Source of the DNA: Aedes albopictus
Taxonomy: Eukaryota; Arthropoda; Insecta; Diptera; Culicidae
Direction of reading: 5' to 3'
Assembly (NCBI RefSeq): GCF_035046485.1
Contig: NC_085138.1
Coordinates: 27,100,878-27,164,877 of the forward strand
Length of the DNA: 64,000 nt
Shown here: positions 43,190 through 53,913 of the stretch, piece by piece
How positions within the stretch are numbered: the first letter of the stretch is position 1
Layout of the letters: the number at the start of each line of letters is the position of its first letter
Position numbers and translations under genes: made by a program
Notes under the pieces: generated by a model
Databases searched by the model: none
What the model saw: the letters and a program-made list of their open reading frames with translations, nothing else
What the model was told of the DNA's origin: nothing

Positions 43190-45019
43190 TTACTCCAATG
43201 CCGAGCGTATAGTAGAGCACCATCTTCGTCGGTCTTGGGCGATGTTCCTCCAGTTTCCCCGAACGTGTAGGGATCGTAGATCTTCTTCAACCGCGTGCAG
43301 CCAGCGAGTTCGCGGCCGCCCACGAAGCCGCCTACCTCTACCGGGTTCTCTGCTGAATATTGTTTTCGCTATTCTTTCTTCCGACATTCGCACTACGTGT
43401 CCAGCCCACTGAAGTCTGCCGTATTTTATACGTTTCACAATATTCGCATCTTCGTACACTTGGTACAACTCGTGATTCATGCGTCTGCGCCACACTCCAT
43501 TTTCTTGTTTCCCACCGAGAATTGTCCGCAGCACTTTGCGCTCAAAAACTCCAAAAGCTTTTCGGTCTACCTCCTTTAACGTCCACGCTTCGTGACCGTA
43601 GAGGGCAACCGGAAGAATCAGCGTCTTATACAGAGCGAATTTTGTTTGCGTTTGCAAGTTACGGGACCTAAGCTGGCTACGCAATCCGTAAAAGGCCCTA
43701 TTCGCAGCTGCAATACGCCTTTTCACTTCACGGGAAACGTCATTGTCACATGTAACAAGTGTTCCAAGATAAACAAATTCTTCAACAACTTCAAACACTT
43801 CCCCATCAATCACTACCTCAGCACTAACACCACTAGGCCTACTTCTGTCTCTACCCGCTATCATGTACTTCGTCTTGGTAGAGTTAGTCGTCAAGCCTAT
43901 CCTCGCTGTCTCTCTCTTCAGAGGAGCATAAGCTTCCTCCACTGCCCTACGATCGATGCCGATGAGATCAATATCGTCCGCAAAACCGAGGAGCATGTGC
44001 GACCGTGTGATGATAGAGCCATTCCTCTGCACGCCTGACCTCCTAATCGCTCCTTCGAGTGCAATGTTGAACAATAAATTTGAAAGAGCATTCCCCTGCT
44101 TCAATCCATCCAAGGTCACAAACGACGTAGACACTTCGTCCGCGATCCGAATACTTGATTTTGATCCATCCAGCGTTGCGCGTATCAGCCTAATTAGTTT
44201 CGCCGGAAAACCATGTTCTGACATTATCTGCCAAAGCTCATTTCTTTTCACTGAATCGTACGCTGCTTTAAAATCAATGAACAGATGGTGAGTCTGCAAG
44301 TTATATTCCCGAAATTTATCTAGGATCATCCGCAGGGTAAACATTTGATCCGTCGTTGATCGGCCCTCACGAAAACCAGCCTGGTATTCGCCGACGCAGG
44401 ACTCCTCAAGAGGTCGCAGTCTGTTGAACAGGACACGTGACAGTATCTTATACGCCGAATTTAAAAGGGTAATCCCTCTGTAATTGGCACACTCCAGTCT
44501 GTGCCCTTTCTTGTAGATTGGGCATATGAGGCCATCCAACCAACTAGTGGGCAATTCTTCATCCTCCCAAATCTTTATAATAATCTGATGGATTGATTGA
44601 TGTAGCTGCTCGCTTCCGTGCTTAAGAAGTTCGACCGGGATCTCGTCCTTCCCAGCAGCCTTGCTGTTTTTCAGCTCCTTAAGGGCCTTTTTAACCTCAT
44701 CCAGTGTTGGTGGTTCCACTGCTTGACTGTCATCCATTATGTTTATCCTGTTCCTGGGTGCTCCTTCGCTGCTACCATTCAACAAATCTTCGAAGTGCTC
44801 CTTCCACCTGGCTGCCACCATTGTTTTGTCTGTCAGCAAATTTCCTTCCCGGTCATTGCACATGGCGGGCACTGGCGCAGTCTTGTGCCGCGCGCCATTG
44901 ACAGTTGCATAAAATCTCCGCATATCGTTCCTGTCCATACTTTCCTGCGCTTCAGCAATAACACTCTTCGTGTTGCCGTTTTTTCCTGCGGTGGATTCGT
45001 TTCTCTTCTGCTCTTGCAA
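43190..45019 (-). CDS. RTE reverse transcriptase (C-terminal part of the LINE ORF)
   Basis: 609 codons, opened artificially by a Met that overlaps the endonuclease frame. RT blocks are visible: SKAAGKDEIPVELLKH (about 119-134), YRGITLLNSAYKILSRVL (180-197), AGFREGRSTTDQMF (214-227), HLFIDFKAAYDSV with the catalytic Asp at 249, GLKQGNALSNLLFNIALEG (305-323) and LLGFADDIDLIG (343-354). The C-terminal domain contains GHVVRM and WLHAVEEDL. The stop at 43190 lies about 30 bases from the end of the element. In the GLKQG block an Asn replaces the Asp usual for LINEs (GxxQGDxLS), which may reduce activity. Confidence 0.9.
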   Translation of the reverse strand: MQEQKRNESTAGKNGNTKSVIAEAQESMDRNDMRRFYATVNGARHKTAPVPAMCNDREGNLLTDKTMVAARWKEHFEDLLNGSSEGAPRNRINIMDDSQAVEPPTLDEVKKALKELKNSKAAGKDEIPVELLKHGSEQLHQSIHQIIIKIWEDEELPTSWLDGLICPIYKKGHRLECANYRGITLLNSAYKILSRVLFNRLRPLEESCVGEYQAGFREGRSTTDQMFTLRMILDKFREYNLQTHHLFIDFKAAYDSVKRNELWQIMSEHGFPAKLIRLIRATLDGSKSSIRIADEVSTSFVTLDGLKQGNALSNLLFNIALEGAIRRSGVQRNGSIITRSHMLLGFADDIDLIGIDRRAVEEAYAPLKRETARIGLTTNSTKTKYMIAGRDRSRPSGVSAEVVIDGEVFEVVEEFVYLGTLVTCDNDVSREVKRRIAAANRAFYGLRSQLRSRNLQTQTKFALYKTLILPVALYGHEAWTLKEVDRKAFGVFERKVLRTILGGKQENGVWRRRMNHELYQVYEDANIVKRIKYGRLQWAGHVVRMSEERIAKTIFSREPGRGRRLRGRPRTRWLHAVEEDLRSLHVRGNWRNIAQDRRRWCSTIRSALE

Positions 45020-46157
45020 CCCTGTACCGCTCTCTGTTCTGGCGGGTACCGGCCACTAGCATTCGACTTCTGGCGGCATTCTTTTCGTTCGTCGCTCGTT
45101 GGCAGTCCTCGTCAAACCAACCATTACGTTGGCGTCGCTGAGCGGTACCAATCACCTCTTGCGCTGTTGTTGTCACTGCTTCGTGGATACTTCCCCACAA
45201 GCTGTTGACATCTCCAGATCCGTTGGTCTCTCCTATCCTCTCGTCTAGCTTCTGATGGTACTGTGCAGCAACCCCTTCGGCTGACAAGCGCTGGATATTG
45301 AAACGCATCGTCCTGTTGTTTCTTGAACTCGTGACGCTGGATAATCGCGCCCGAATTTTAGCGGCTACAAGATAATGATCCGAGTCGATGTTCGGGCCTC
45401 TGTAGGACCTCACATCTATGACGTCCGAGAAATGTCGCCCGTCGACCAGCACGTGGTCTATCTGGGAGCAAGTGTCACCACTCGGGTGTCGCCAGGTGTG
45501 TTTTCGGATATTCTTACGTGCGAAGTAGGTACTGCTGATTGCCATCCCTCTAGCAGCAGCGAATGTCACAAGGCGCAGACCATTATCATTGGTAACAGAA
45601 TGAAGGCTTTCCGTTCCAATGACAGGCCGAAAGAAACTTTCTCTGCCGATCTGCGCATTTGCATCTCCGATGACTATTTTGACATCTTGTTTTGGGCACT
45701 CTCCGTAGGCCTTATCAAGGCTCTCATAGAACTCATCCTTCATGTCATCGGGTTTGTCGTTCGTTGGCGCATAGATGCTGATCAGGCTGTAGTTGAAGAA
45801 CTTGCCCTTCATCCTCAACACACAGATTCGGTCGCTTATCGGCTTCCACCGAATAACTCGCTTCATCTGTTTCCCGATCACTATAAAGCCAACTCCACGT
45901 TCTGCCTTATCGCCGCCGCTGTAGTAGATGTGGTACTTGAATGAAGTGTTGGCGATGGGATCCACCGCTCGGAATTCGCGTTCTCCAGTTTTGGGCCAGC
46001 GTATCTCCTGGATAGCGGCCACATTAACGCCGACATTACGCAGTTCACGAGCCAGGAGCCCAACACGTGCGGGTTCATTCAAAGTTCTCACGTTCCAAGA
46101 TCCGACTTTCCAATCGTTGTCCTTTATTCGTTGCCGGGTCTGTTGCCGTTGAATCAA
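44952..46157 (-). CDS. RTE endonuclease (N-terminal part of the LINE ORF)
   Basis: 401 codons. The exonuclease-endonuclease-phosphatase fold motifs are in order: SWNVRTL (about 18-24), AIQEIRW (about 49-55), SIYAPTND (about 127-134), IGDANAQIGRE (about 162-172) and the terminal DSDHYLVAAKI (about 258-268). The enzyme nicks target DNA to start target-primed reverse transcription. A basic linker (EEKRIHRRKKRQ) follows, and the frame ends at 44952 inside the region where the RT frame has already started, so the single ORF expected of RTE elements has been broken by a one-base shift around 44955-44985. Confidence 0.9.
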   Translation of the reverse strand: MIQRQQTRQRIKDNDWKVGSWNVRTLNEPARVGLLARELRNVGVNVAAIQEIRWPKTGEREFRAVDPIANTSFKYHIYYSGGDKAERGVGFIVIGKQMKRVIRWKPISDRICVLRMKGKFFNYSLISIYAPTNDKPDDMKDEFYESLDKAYGECPKQDVKIVIGDANAQIGRESFFRPVIGTESLHSVTNDNGLRLVTFAAARGMAISSTYFARKNIRKHTWRHPSGDTCSQIDHVLVDGRHFSDVIDVRSYRGPNIDSDHYLVAAKIRARLSSVTSSRNNRTMRFNIQRLSAEGVAAQYHQKLDERIGETNGSGDVNSLWGSIHEAVTTTAQEVIGTAQRRQRNGWFDEDCQRATNEKNAARSRMLVAGTRQNRERYRVARAEEKRIHRRKKRQHEECYC

Positions 46158-46483
46158 TCCGTTTACTCTACTATTGCTTTTCTGGGTGTTTGAAGGTTTT
46201 CAGCAGGCTACCTTACCGGGGCCGCGCTGCCTACATTGCGTTGAAGGGGCTGCCTTCTTAGGTATAGCTGACGCAATACAGCATTTCATACTCAGCCGCT
46301 GGATGCCAGAACAGACGCTGTTTGAGCCGCACCTCCTTGGTGAACAGACGCTCGGATCGTACCTCCTCAATCTAGCTGAAGTCAGAAGGACAACAGTGCC
46401 CAGGCTGCACTACCAGCTAAGCACACAACTCTTAGCTGGCGGTCTTTGTCATCGTTTGACCCGTGGAAGCATGAGGTAGGAAC

Positions 46484-46851
46484 ACAGACAAACAGACATA
46501 CTACTTAGAAGAAAATTGCTTCAAAAACATCGTTTGGCATCTCACTAGCACCCTCTATAATGCTCAATCCGAAGCACTCATTTGCAGGTGTTGTTTCCCT
46601 CGGCTCGATGTAACAATTTTGCAGGTGACGACTCCCCCGAGGCGTCATCCATTCATAAAACATGAATGAAGGTTCATGATTGAGTCATTTTATGTAAACA
46701 TTGATCGGCGTCGCGTTCATTTCTCTGCAAAATTGAGGCACAGCAGCGCCACCATGACACATGCGAGCACAGTCCGAACCACACTATATTTTCAAAATGA
46801 CCGTTAAATCGTGTGATGATTTCGATTTGAGTAGTATGTCTGTTTGTCTGT
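46484..46851. mobile_element. MITE nested in the RTE 5' region
   Basis: 368 bp with perfect 22-bp inverted ends starting ACAGACAAACAGACATACTA, flanked by an exact 9-bp duplication GGTAGGAAC (46475-46483 and 46852-46860). A 9-bp duplication fits Mutator-like transposition. It splits the RTE 5' untranslated region and so is younger than that LINE. Confidence 0.93.
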
Positions 46852-46936
46852 GGTAGGAACTTGTGAGGACCAGAGCTATGTTGGATGCTCTCCTTATCGA
46901 CTCACCGTTTTGCAGCCCAAAAACACAAAAACACGA

Positions 46937-49651
46937 ACACAATTTCAAATACACAATATTAACATCTCCTTCAAGAAGGAAACTAAAATTTGAAAGACAT
47001 TAATTGTTCCAAAAAAAGCCTATGAATGTTTTCTTCAATTCCTATACCGCCATTATTCGAGAAAAAGTATTCAAAAGCGATAATAGATGCACAGTCAAAA
47101 GAATAATAAAAGAAATACAAACCGTAGTCGTGTAAGGAAACGAAAAGATCAAAACAATGAATAAGAAATGATACTGAAAGAACGATATCAAATCAACCTA
47201 CAAATGAAGCTTAAAGTAATCCTATACAAAACAGGAACAGTGAATACAAGTTCAATAAATGAAAAGTGACTTTAAAGTACGCAAAAGATGGTCAGAAATG
47301 TTTTTTATCCGAAATCATGCTTCGAAAGTACATTCCTTCGTTACTTGTTATGAAGTCTAATCGACCTTACCAAAAAGAGCTTTGCAGAGTAACGTTACTC
47401 ATGATATTGGTCTAGACCAGGATGAAAAAGATCATACCTATTTAGCTGTAGATAATAAAGAGTTCTCAGGTTGTTCCAATAAGTAGGTAGGGGTAGCCGG
47501 AACATAATGAGCACCCTGATTTTTACTGTAAATTTCAATTGTTTGTAGCTTCATTATCTCAAATTCATTGAATTAATGAATATTTCGACAATGCACAGTG
47601 GTTCACGAACCATATTTACGCGGAAAGATGCATTCAACGCCGTCAAATGAATGTTTAGGCAAATATGATCTTCCTCAAAGTTGTCCCTAATAAGGGCCTC
47701 TTTTCAATATACATGAAAATTAGGATGGTCCATATTTTCGAAGAAATTGGCAACCAAACTTTTTTTATTTGCAAGAATAACCGTATACATTCTTCGGGAA
47801 AGTTGTAGATCTATCAATTTTGAGCAAGTTTGCCGAAGACACTATTTATGTAGGTAGCTTTAAAATTGACCGATCTAGAGGTATTTTTCTGAATAAGCTT
47901 AGGGTGGTTCAAGAAAAAACGGTTTTCTGGCGTTAACTTTTTCAGTTTCGATTTTTCATCAAAGTCACCCAGGAAAAACTTGTAGAGCATTCGAAGACGC
48001 GTCGTTTCGGGCGCTGAGATGATCGTTATCTCTTTTGGTTCAAAAGTTATAGGCATTTTTCTTAAAAAATCATAGTTTTTTGAAAAGGTGTTTTGACGGG
48101 TTGGGGCAAACATAAAAAATATCTTTTGCCCGCATTCAAAAGAAGAAATGTTGTTATAAAACATATCAAAAAATTAGAGGGGTGTTATTTTTGTACATAA
48201 CTTTAAATTTTTCATGAACTTTTCAATGTGTTGGGATCTAATACTATTCTTCTAAAGGTAGAGTGTAATAGTTGGTCAGTAATAATGCACCAAGCATTAT
48301 ACAGCTTGATATAGTGAGTTGCCTTGTTATCAATGAAATTGTTAAAAAATACTTATTTAACACTACGGAATCAGTTCAAAATTTGTCCAGTATAGAAGAG
48401 AATCGCATTCTAAATGATACCGAAGAAAAATATGCTTTAAAGTACATTCTTCATCATAAATTTAATACTTAATGATGGCCATAATGAAAAATTGCATACT
48501 TTTTGCTCCATAAATGCAAGTTTTTGATTCTAGAGAAGCTTATTATTATTTATTTTCAGCAAGGTCTGACCCTATGTGATTATATACCTTATTTGAAAAT
48601 AACTACATGTAAATTTTTATTTTCGACATCATTGTTAAGTTGTATTTTCTATTGCAGTTTTATTTTCTGTACATCGTTATTTAGAAAAAACTTCAAAGAA
48701 CGAAGCGGTTTTATCTCCGCTAACTGCCATGAAGCACAGTAACCAAGCCAACAATGCTATCAAGAAGCGGTTTTCTGCATTTGAAATTGCATTATTAGTA
48801 CTTTGGGGCTGTCCATAAACCACGTGGTCATTATTTTGGGACTTTTGATAATTACATATTTATTTGGTCTGGGTTGCTCAATGGTCGAAGAGCAACCAAA
48901 ACATAAACAAAGTTCGTTTTGACATATGTTTAATGTATTAAATACTACATCGAAATATTCGAAAGTAGTATCTACTACAGTGTTCGAAAATAGTTATTTA
49001 TGCAACAAGTTGCAAAATGATGATTTTTTCAGCACAAGTCGTACATTTATCCAACGAGGCTTGCTGAGTTGGATAATTACGACGAGTGCTGAAAAAATTG
49101 AGTTTTGCAACGAGTTGCATACAAAGTTTTTTGTAATTACGAAACACACCCATCAATTACCACTTTAACTTGTTATACATACACACTTTGAGAAAACAGT
49201 CAAGTGGGCTTCCACGTGTATTAGCCAATTACCCGATCAAGTAGGCGTTTCAGTAGGCCTAGACCAGAACAAACCGAGATGACTGTCACAAATTTTCAAG
49301 TTTCCGTCCAGTTCAGTCTGGCAGTTTTTCTTCAAAGAGGGGAAGTTTTTGGATGAAATAATACCGGAAGTGATCGGCGGGATGTGCACGGACATAGGAT
49401 TTAAAGATTTTCAGCATATGTTGTTAACTGTAGAAAATTAAGCCAAACAAAGAGCAAATTGTCCAATCAAACAACAGTGCCGAAAAGTACTACTTTTCGG
49501 CACACTTAAGAGTGCCGAAAATTAGTACTTTTCGGCACATTTGTTCAAGTGTGGAAAAGTAGGCCATTTCGCTGCCTTTTCACCGATTGAAAAGTTAACA
49601 CTTTCGAAACGTAATTACAAAAAAGATTTTATTCATACCAAAGCTACTACT
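46937..49651. other. Spacer with old repeats
   Basis: No gene. About 47690-48170 is a dispersed-repeat-like stretch whose minus-strand 116-codon frame has no known domain. At 48985-49145 a palindromic sequence centred near 49070 shares motifs (TTTATCCAACGAGGC, CAACGAGTTGCA) with 31945-32070. Around 49478-49545 short hairpins built on GTGCCGAAAAGTACT occur, and this foldback region is interrupted by the TRIM. Confidence 0.5.
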
Positions 49652-50524
49652 TGTAGTGTCTACCTAATGGTTGTGCGCATAGGATATCTACCTACATGAA
49701 ATACTATTCATAACAATACCTAAATGTCTAGGTATCATTCATTATGTCTACCTAAGGTAGTATAAATACGGGTGGTCATTGGACCACACAGCAGAGACTG
49801 CACAAGACTTGGACTTGTCAACATCTTTAATATTCTTCTTTTGAAGGATATAAAAGTGGCGACGAGGATCAAGGAACGTGTAATTTCTTTTGAGTTATTC
49901 CGAAATTGTTTCTTTTTGGGTTTCAGGTTGTTGTAATAACAAATTGTTATTTTTTGTGGTGAACGAAATTGTTCTTTTATGGTAGAATTGCCATTATGTT
50001 GTGAACAGATTGTTCTATTTTGGCCGATGTTGCATTGACGAAATTGTCTTTTTGTTTTGGTAATAACGATATGTTATTTTTGTGGTGAACGAAATTGTTC
50101 TTTTGTGGCGGAATTGTCATATGTTATGTTTTGGTGAATGGATTTGTGTTATTTGTACTTTTTTGGTAAAGTTGCCGATGTTGGGATAGCGAAATCGTGT
50201 TTGTAGTTTTGTTAGCGAACAGATATGTTCTTTGGAAGTGACGGACTCGTCAGTTTATTTGTGCTATCAATATTTTGGTGATGAATGTAAATTTTTGAAA
50301 TTTTCTAAAGGGGAAAGGACTGTAGTGTCTACCTAATGGTTGTGCGCATAGGATATCTACCTACATGAAATACTATTCATAACAATACCTAAATGTCTAG
50401 GTATCATTCATTATGTCTACCTAAGGTAGTATAAATACGGGTGGTCATTGGACCACACAGCAGAGACTGCACAAGACTTGGACTTGTCAACATCTTTAAT
50501 ATTCTTCTTTTGAAGGATATAAAA
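49652..50524 (+). mobile_element. TRIM: miniature LTR retrotransposon, young
   Basis: 873 bp: two identical 204-bp LTRs (49652-49855, 50321-50524) around a 465-bp non-coding interior, flanked by a 5-bp duplication CTACT (49647-49651 and 50525-50529). Right after the 5' LTR comes TGGCGACGAGGATC, a primer-binding-site-like sequence, and right before the 3' LTR a purine tract AAAGGGGAAAGGAC. The LTR contains AGTATAAATACGG, a promoter-like TATA element. The interior is made of degenerate units around GGTGAACGAAATTGTTCTTT. With no protein it depends on enzymes of another element. Confidence 0.93.
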
Positions 50525-50737
50525 CTACTTTGGCGTGGATCTTATTTTAAAGTAGTAATTACAAAGCACGAGTAGTTACTACTTTTTACGGGCCCATGAC
50601 TTTTCATTGGGGCCTAACCAGCAGTCGTGGATGAGACGTTGGATCGATCAGTCGACATTGCCAATTGCTCTCGTATATTTTTTTCTTTCAAATGGCTTTG
50701 CCGTAGTAGTGTTATAGTTTGGTTGTAGCGGAATCTA

Positions 50738-51022
50738 TTGAAAAATAGAGAAAAATGGAATCGAGTGTACGAAAGAACACGCTGGAAGCTGTGCTTCGAG
50801 TCTGGTGCAAAAGTACCTTCCCACCTGGAAGTTCTCAGGTTCATCACTGGTCAACTGCACCTGAGTGCAGCAGACCTGCACTCTGTTTACAAGGATGAGA
50901 ATGACGGTCTGTTCTTCATCAAGTTCCTGGATGAAGACAGATTCAACAACTATTGCAACCACGTGGAAGAAATCTATGCCTTAAGAAGTAATTCTACTAA
51001 AAATCAACATTTTCCTCGATAA
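50738..51022 (+). CDS. Possible retrotransposon Gag/ORF1-like N-terminal fragment
   Basis: 94 codons starting MKNREKWNRVYERTRWKLCF. The central part (VPSHLEVLRFITGQLHLSAADLHSVYKDENDGLFFIKFLDEDRFNNYC) reads like the folded domain found ahead of zinc knuckles in mosquito Gag- or ORF1-type proteins: a helix, a short beta hairpin and a second helix. No zinc knuckle follows, and the frame ends 20-odd codons later in low-information sequence. There is no poly(A) signal or intron evidence. It may be a truncated retroelement piece or a small host gene; I do not recognise it with certainty. Confidence 0.35.
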   Translation: MKNREKWNRVYERTRWKLCFESGAKVPSHLEVLRFITGQLHLSAADLHSVYKDENDGLFFIKFLDEDRFNNYCNHVEEIYALRSNSTKNQHFPR

Positions 51023-52359
51023 AACTGTGCAATGATGATTAATTTTGCAGTTTATTGACAAAAAAGGTGATATTCTAGTAATATCAATCAAAGTTCGTAA
51101 TATTTTTTTTTTCAATTTAATTAGTAAATAGTGGTGCGCAATGTTTGGAACCATTATTTGCACTGTGTTCCTAATTTTTGCGCACTTTCAGTAAATCCAT
51201 GTTGAACGTGAATATATGACTTATGAACCATTTAAATATTATATAACACCAGTACTGATAATTTCAGGCCTGCCTCTCCACCATGTAGCAGATTTTGTAT
51301 AGAAATTAGTAGAAAATTGTATGAACCGTAGCACTACGACAGGCACACTCCATCAGTTTACAATGAGACGTGATTTGTGAACAGTCCTTCATTTGGATTT
51401 TCCGGCGGTCAATGTTAGGGACGATTCAAACATGACGTCCACCATTTTTTAGATTTTAAGAACCCCCTCTTCCCCTGGGCCACCCCGTCACGCTTCATAT
51501 ATACGGAGCTGAAACAAAACGTCAAATCAATTGGGGTTGCTGTGTTAAATTTATTGACCATTCCGGTCACGGAAAAATAATGCACTGAAAGAAAATTACG
51601 ATTCCGTTTGAAGTTCATATAGGTATAGGTTGAATTTTGGACCCCTAGAGGACATTAGTTTGAATTTAAGTCAAAATCAAACAGAGCCAGGAAGTATTTA
51701 CACATAATGATGATGTTAGTATGTTCGTAAAAGCCTCCATTGCCCGTTAAAAATACCCACAAGGTCATTGCTGGCTGAAAATTTGATGAAAATAACTGTT
51801 TTATGAAGCATCAGTTTTCACTGTTTTGGACACCCCAATATATTTTGGACCCTCTTCAGTATATATATTGGACACCCGGTATTTAAACTCGTTTGAAACT
51901 ATTTTGGAAGAGTTCGCCGCTTGAATATGCTGGAGCACATCCTAATTACTTGATTGACAAAGGCTGATTAGACGAACTTTGCGAATTTAATGCGCTAGAA
52001 TGATAAACGTTTTTGTTTACATCTGCAAGTTTCCCCAGCACCGCAATCTCTTTTTGTAAACATGATGCGACACTCGCACGGATGACGAGATTGGCAAAAA
52101 ATAATTTCAAGGCAAATAAGGATATTTCCAGTGAGGAAATGATTGCTGCTCGTGCAGAGCAATCTAATTTAGCGAATGATTCTAAAAATTTCCGTCATCT
52201 CATCATTAAACATGTGTAAGTTGTGATAATACGACCCAGGGGGTCCAAAATATATGGGGGTCCAAATTATATTGGTTACCCTACCTATATAATCGACAAG
52301 GACGGTTGCTTCGGCGATCGCAATGCCCAAGAAGAAAAAAAAGAAAATACTCCGCATTA
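51023..52359. other. Spacer, no gene recognised
   Basis: AT-rich. About 51400-51500 contains a CCCCCTCTTCCCCTGGGCC patch. Nothing else stands out. Confidence 0.4.
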
Positions 52360-52566
52360 AGGTGAATATAGAACGAACGAAGCCACACCTTGAATTTTCA
52401 AAAGCACAAATCTGAGGAACCAAACATCGCACTGAGTTGAAAAGTTGATCGATTGGTCACCCGCTGGTGGTGACCAATCGATCAATTTTTCAGCTTAAAC
52501 GATACTTTGTTCTTCAGATTTGTGCTTTTGAAAATTCAAGGTGTGGCTTCGTTCTATATTCACCTA
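52360..52566. mobile_element. Foldback MITE with about 57-bp arms
   Basis: Arms beginning AGGTGAATATAGAACGAACG on the left and their reverse complement on the right, apart from one 4-nt difference. A second, inner palindrome GATCGATTGGTCACC sits near the centre (about 52449-52485). Confidence 0.88.
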
Positions 52567-53042
52567 AAGCCCCGATCCGTGTTCAAAAGGAATCGCTCAA
52601 GTAAGTTCTTGACCGATTCCTGGCTGAAACTTTCCACAGTGACAGCCATTTGAATTGGAATTCCTTTGTAACTGCGTACTGCGATTGAAGAAAAAAGGTT
52701 CCTTGGGCGATTCAGGCAAGGAATTTCCCATGCATCAAGATGGGCCCAGATATTCCTTCTGATCTGCAAACAGCCCTTTAGCCGTCTGGGAGCCGAGTAG
52801 TGAACGTCATCGATCACTACCAGCAAAGGCCCCAACGAGTCTAACGACGCCGAACAGGGGAGAGCGGGGTAAAATGATCAGAGAATTATAAGGTTTTATA
52901 TTTGCATTTTTATTTCTTTCCCCAATAATTCATTAAAGATCCTCAATTTAGTAGAGGTACTCTGCCTTAGACCGCTCTGTTGGGTAACAGCAGGTAACGA
53001 CTGAAAACGTAATCTTTCAGAGCGAGGAAATGACGAGCTGAA

Positions 53043-53525
53043 TAGAGATGGTCGGGTTTCGGGTTTTCAAACCCGAAACCCGACCCGAACCCGAGCCCGA
53101 CGGGTACGGGTCGGGTTCGGGCTTGGAAATTTAAAAAAAAACTCGGGTTCGGGTCGGGTCCGGGTTTAAACAATTTAAAAATTTTCGGGTACGGGTCGGG
53201 TCGGGTTTAAATAATGTCGGGTTCAAGTCGGGTTTGGTACCAGTGTAGATAAATCAGTATTTACAAAAATGCTTAATTTGTTATATTCGATGCATTTAAC
53301 AATTATTTTTAACCTCGGGTTTTGGTCGGGTTTATTGACAAATATTTTCTCGGGTTCGGGTCGGGTTCGGGTTTGATCGACGAAAAATTTTCGGGTTCGG
53401 GTCGGGTCCGGGTTTGACGGTAGAAAAAAATCTCGGGTTCGGGTCGGGTCCGGGTTTTGAAATTGAAAATTGATCGGGTACGGGTCAGGTTCGGGTCTGT
53501 AAAATATGAAACCCGACCATCTCTA
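53043..53525. mobile_element. hAT-type MITE filled with CGGGTT/CGGGTC repeats
   Basis: 483 bp with inverted ends TAGAGATGGTCGGGTTTC and an exact 8-bp duplication GAGCTGAA (53035-53042 and 53526-53533). The interior is dominated by irregular CGGGTTCGGGTCGGG units separated by AT-rich stretches. Confidence 0.95.
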
Positions 53526-53669
53526 GAGCTGAAGCTAACTTAATTTGATGCAATCGCGAACTTTTATCACCATTTTAGAAATTATGATACTGAATTGCAA
53601 AAACTTAACATAGGTTTGTGTTCTAAGCTCTGATACAATCTTGGATTTGAAATAGAAAGACTTTTGTTC

Positions 53670-53913
53670 TGCCGTAATTCTGCAAAGTGACGTAAGCGAC
53701 ATTGATAGTTTTGACCCATTTTTTGGTTATAATTCATAAAACCCTTGCTCATCCTCTAAGTTTCTTTCCATAGATGATAGATTACGACTAGATCTTGCAT
53801 TCTAATAAAGCAGGCATACCGCAGTGTTGTTTTTACACCAGATATTATGCATAATACACCAAAGAATATCGATATTTTGAATGGCGCTTACGTCACTTTG
53901 CAGAATTACGGCA
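53670..53913. mobile_element. MITE with about 29-bp inverted ends
   Basis: About 244 bp. TGCCGTAATTCTGCAAAGTG and the following ACGTAAGCG at the left end are mirrored exactly at the right end. The target duplication is unclear. Confidence 0.85.

Larger units (their letters stand above)
43157..46925 (-). mobile_element. Full-length RTE-clade LINE with nested MITE
   Basis: A non-LTR retrotransposon on the minus strand, bracketed by an 11-bp target duplication CAAAAACACGA (43146-43156 and 46926-46936). Its 3' end has almost no 3' UTR and finishes in GGTAA-type repeats (complement of 43157-43169), a hallmark of RTE elements, which lack poly(A). It encodes an apurinic-type endonuclease and a reverse transcriptase. 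Without the nested MITE and its duplication, the element is about 3.39 kb, a normal RTE length. JAM1 is the described Aedes RTE; this may be related but was not compared. Confidence 0.9.

Noticed and set aside
44618..45944. Plus-strand frames of 189-196 codons within the RTE element
   Set aside because: Antisense to the endonuclease and RT coding sequence, with no motif of their own.
47814..48164. 116-codon minus-strand frame as a host gene
   Set aside because: No domain, start context or poly(A) support; the surrounding DNA looks like a dispersed repeat.
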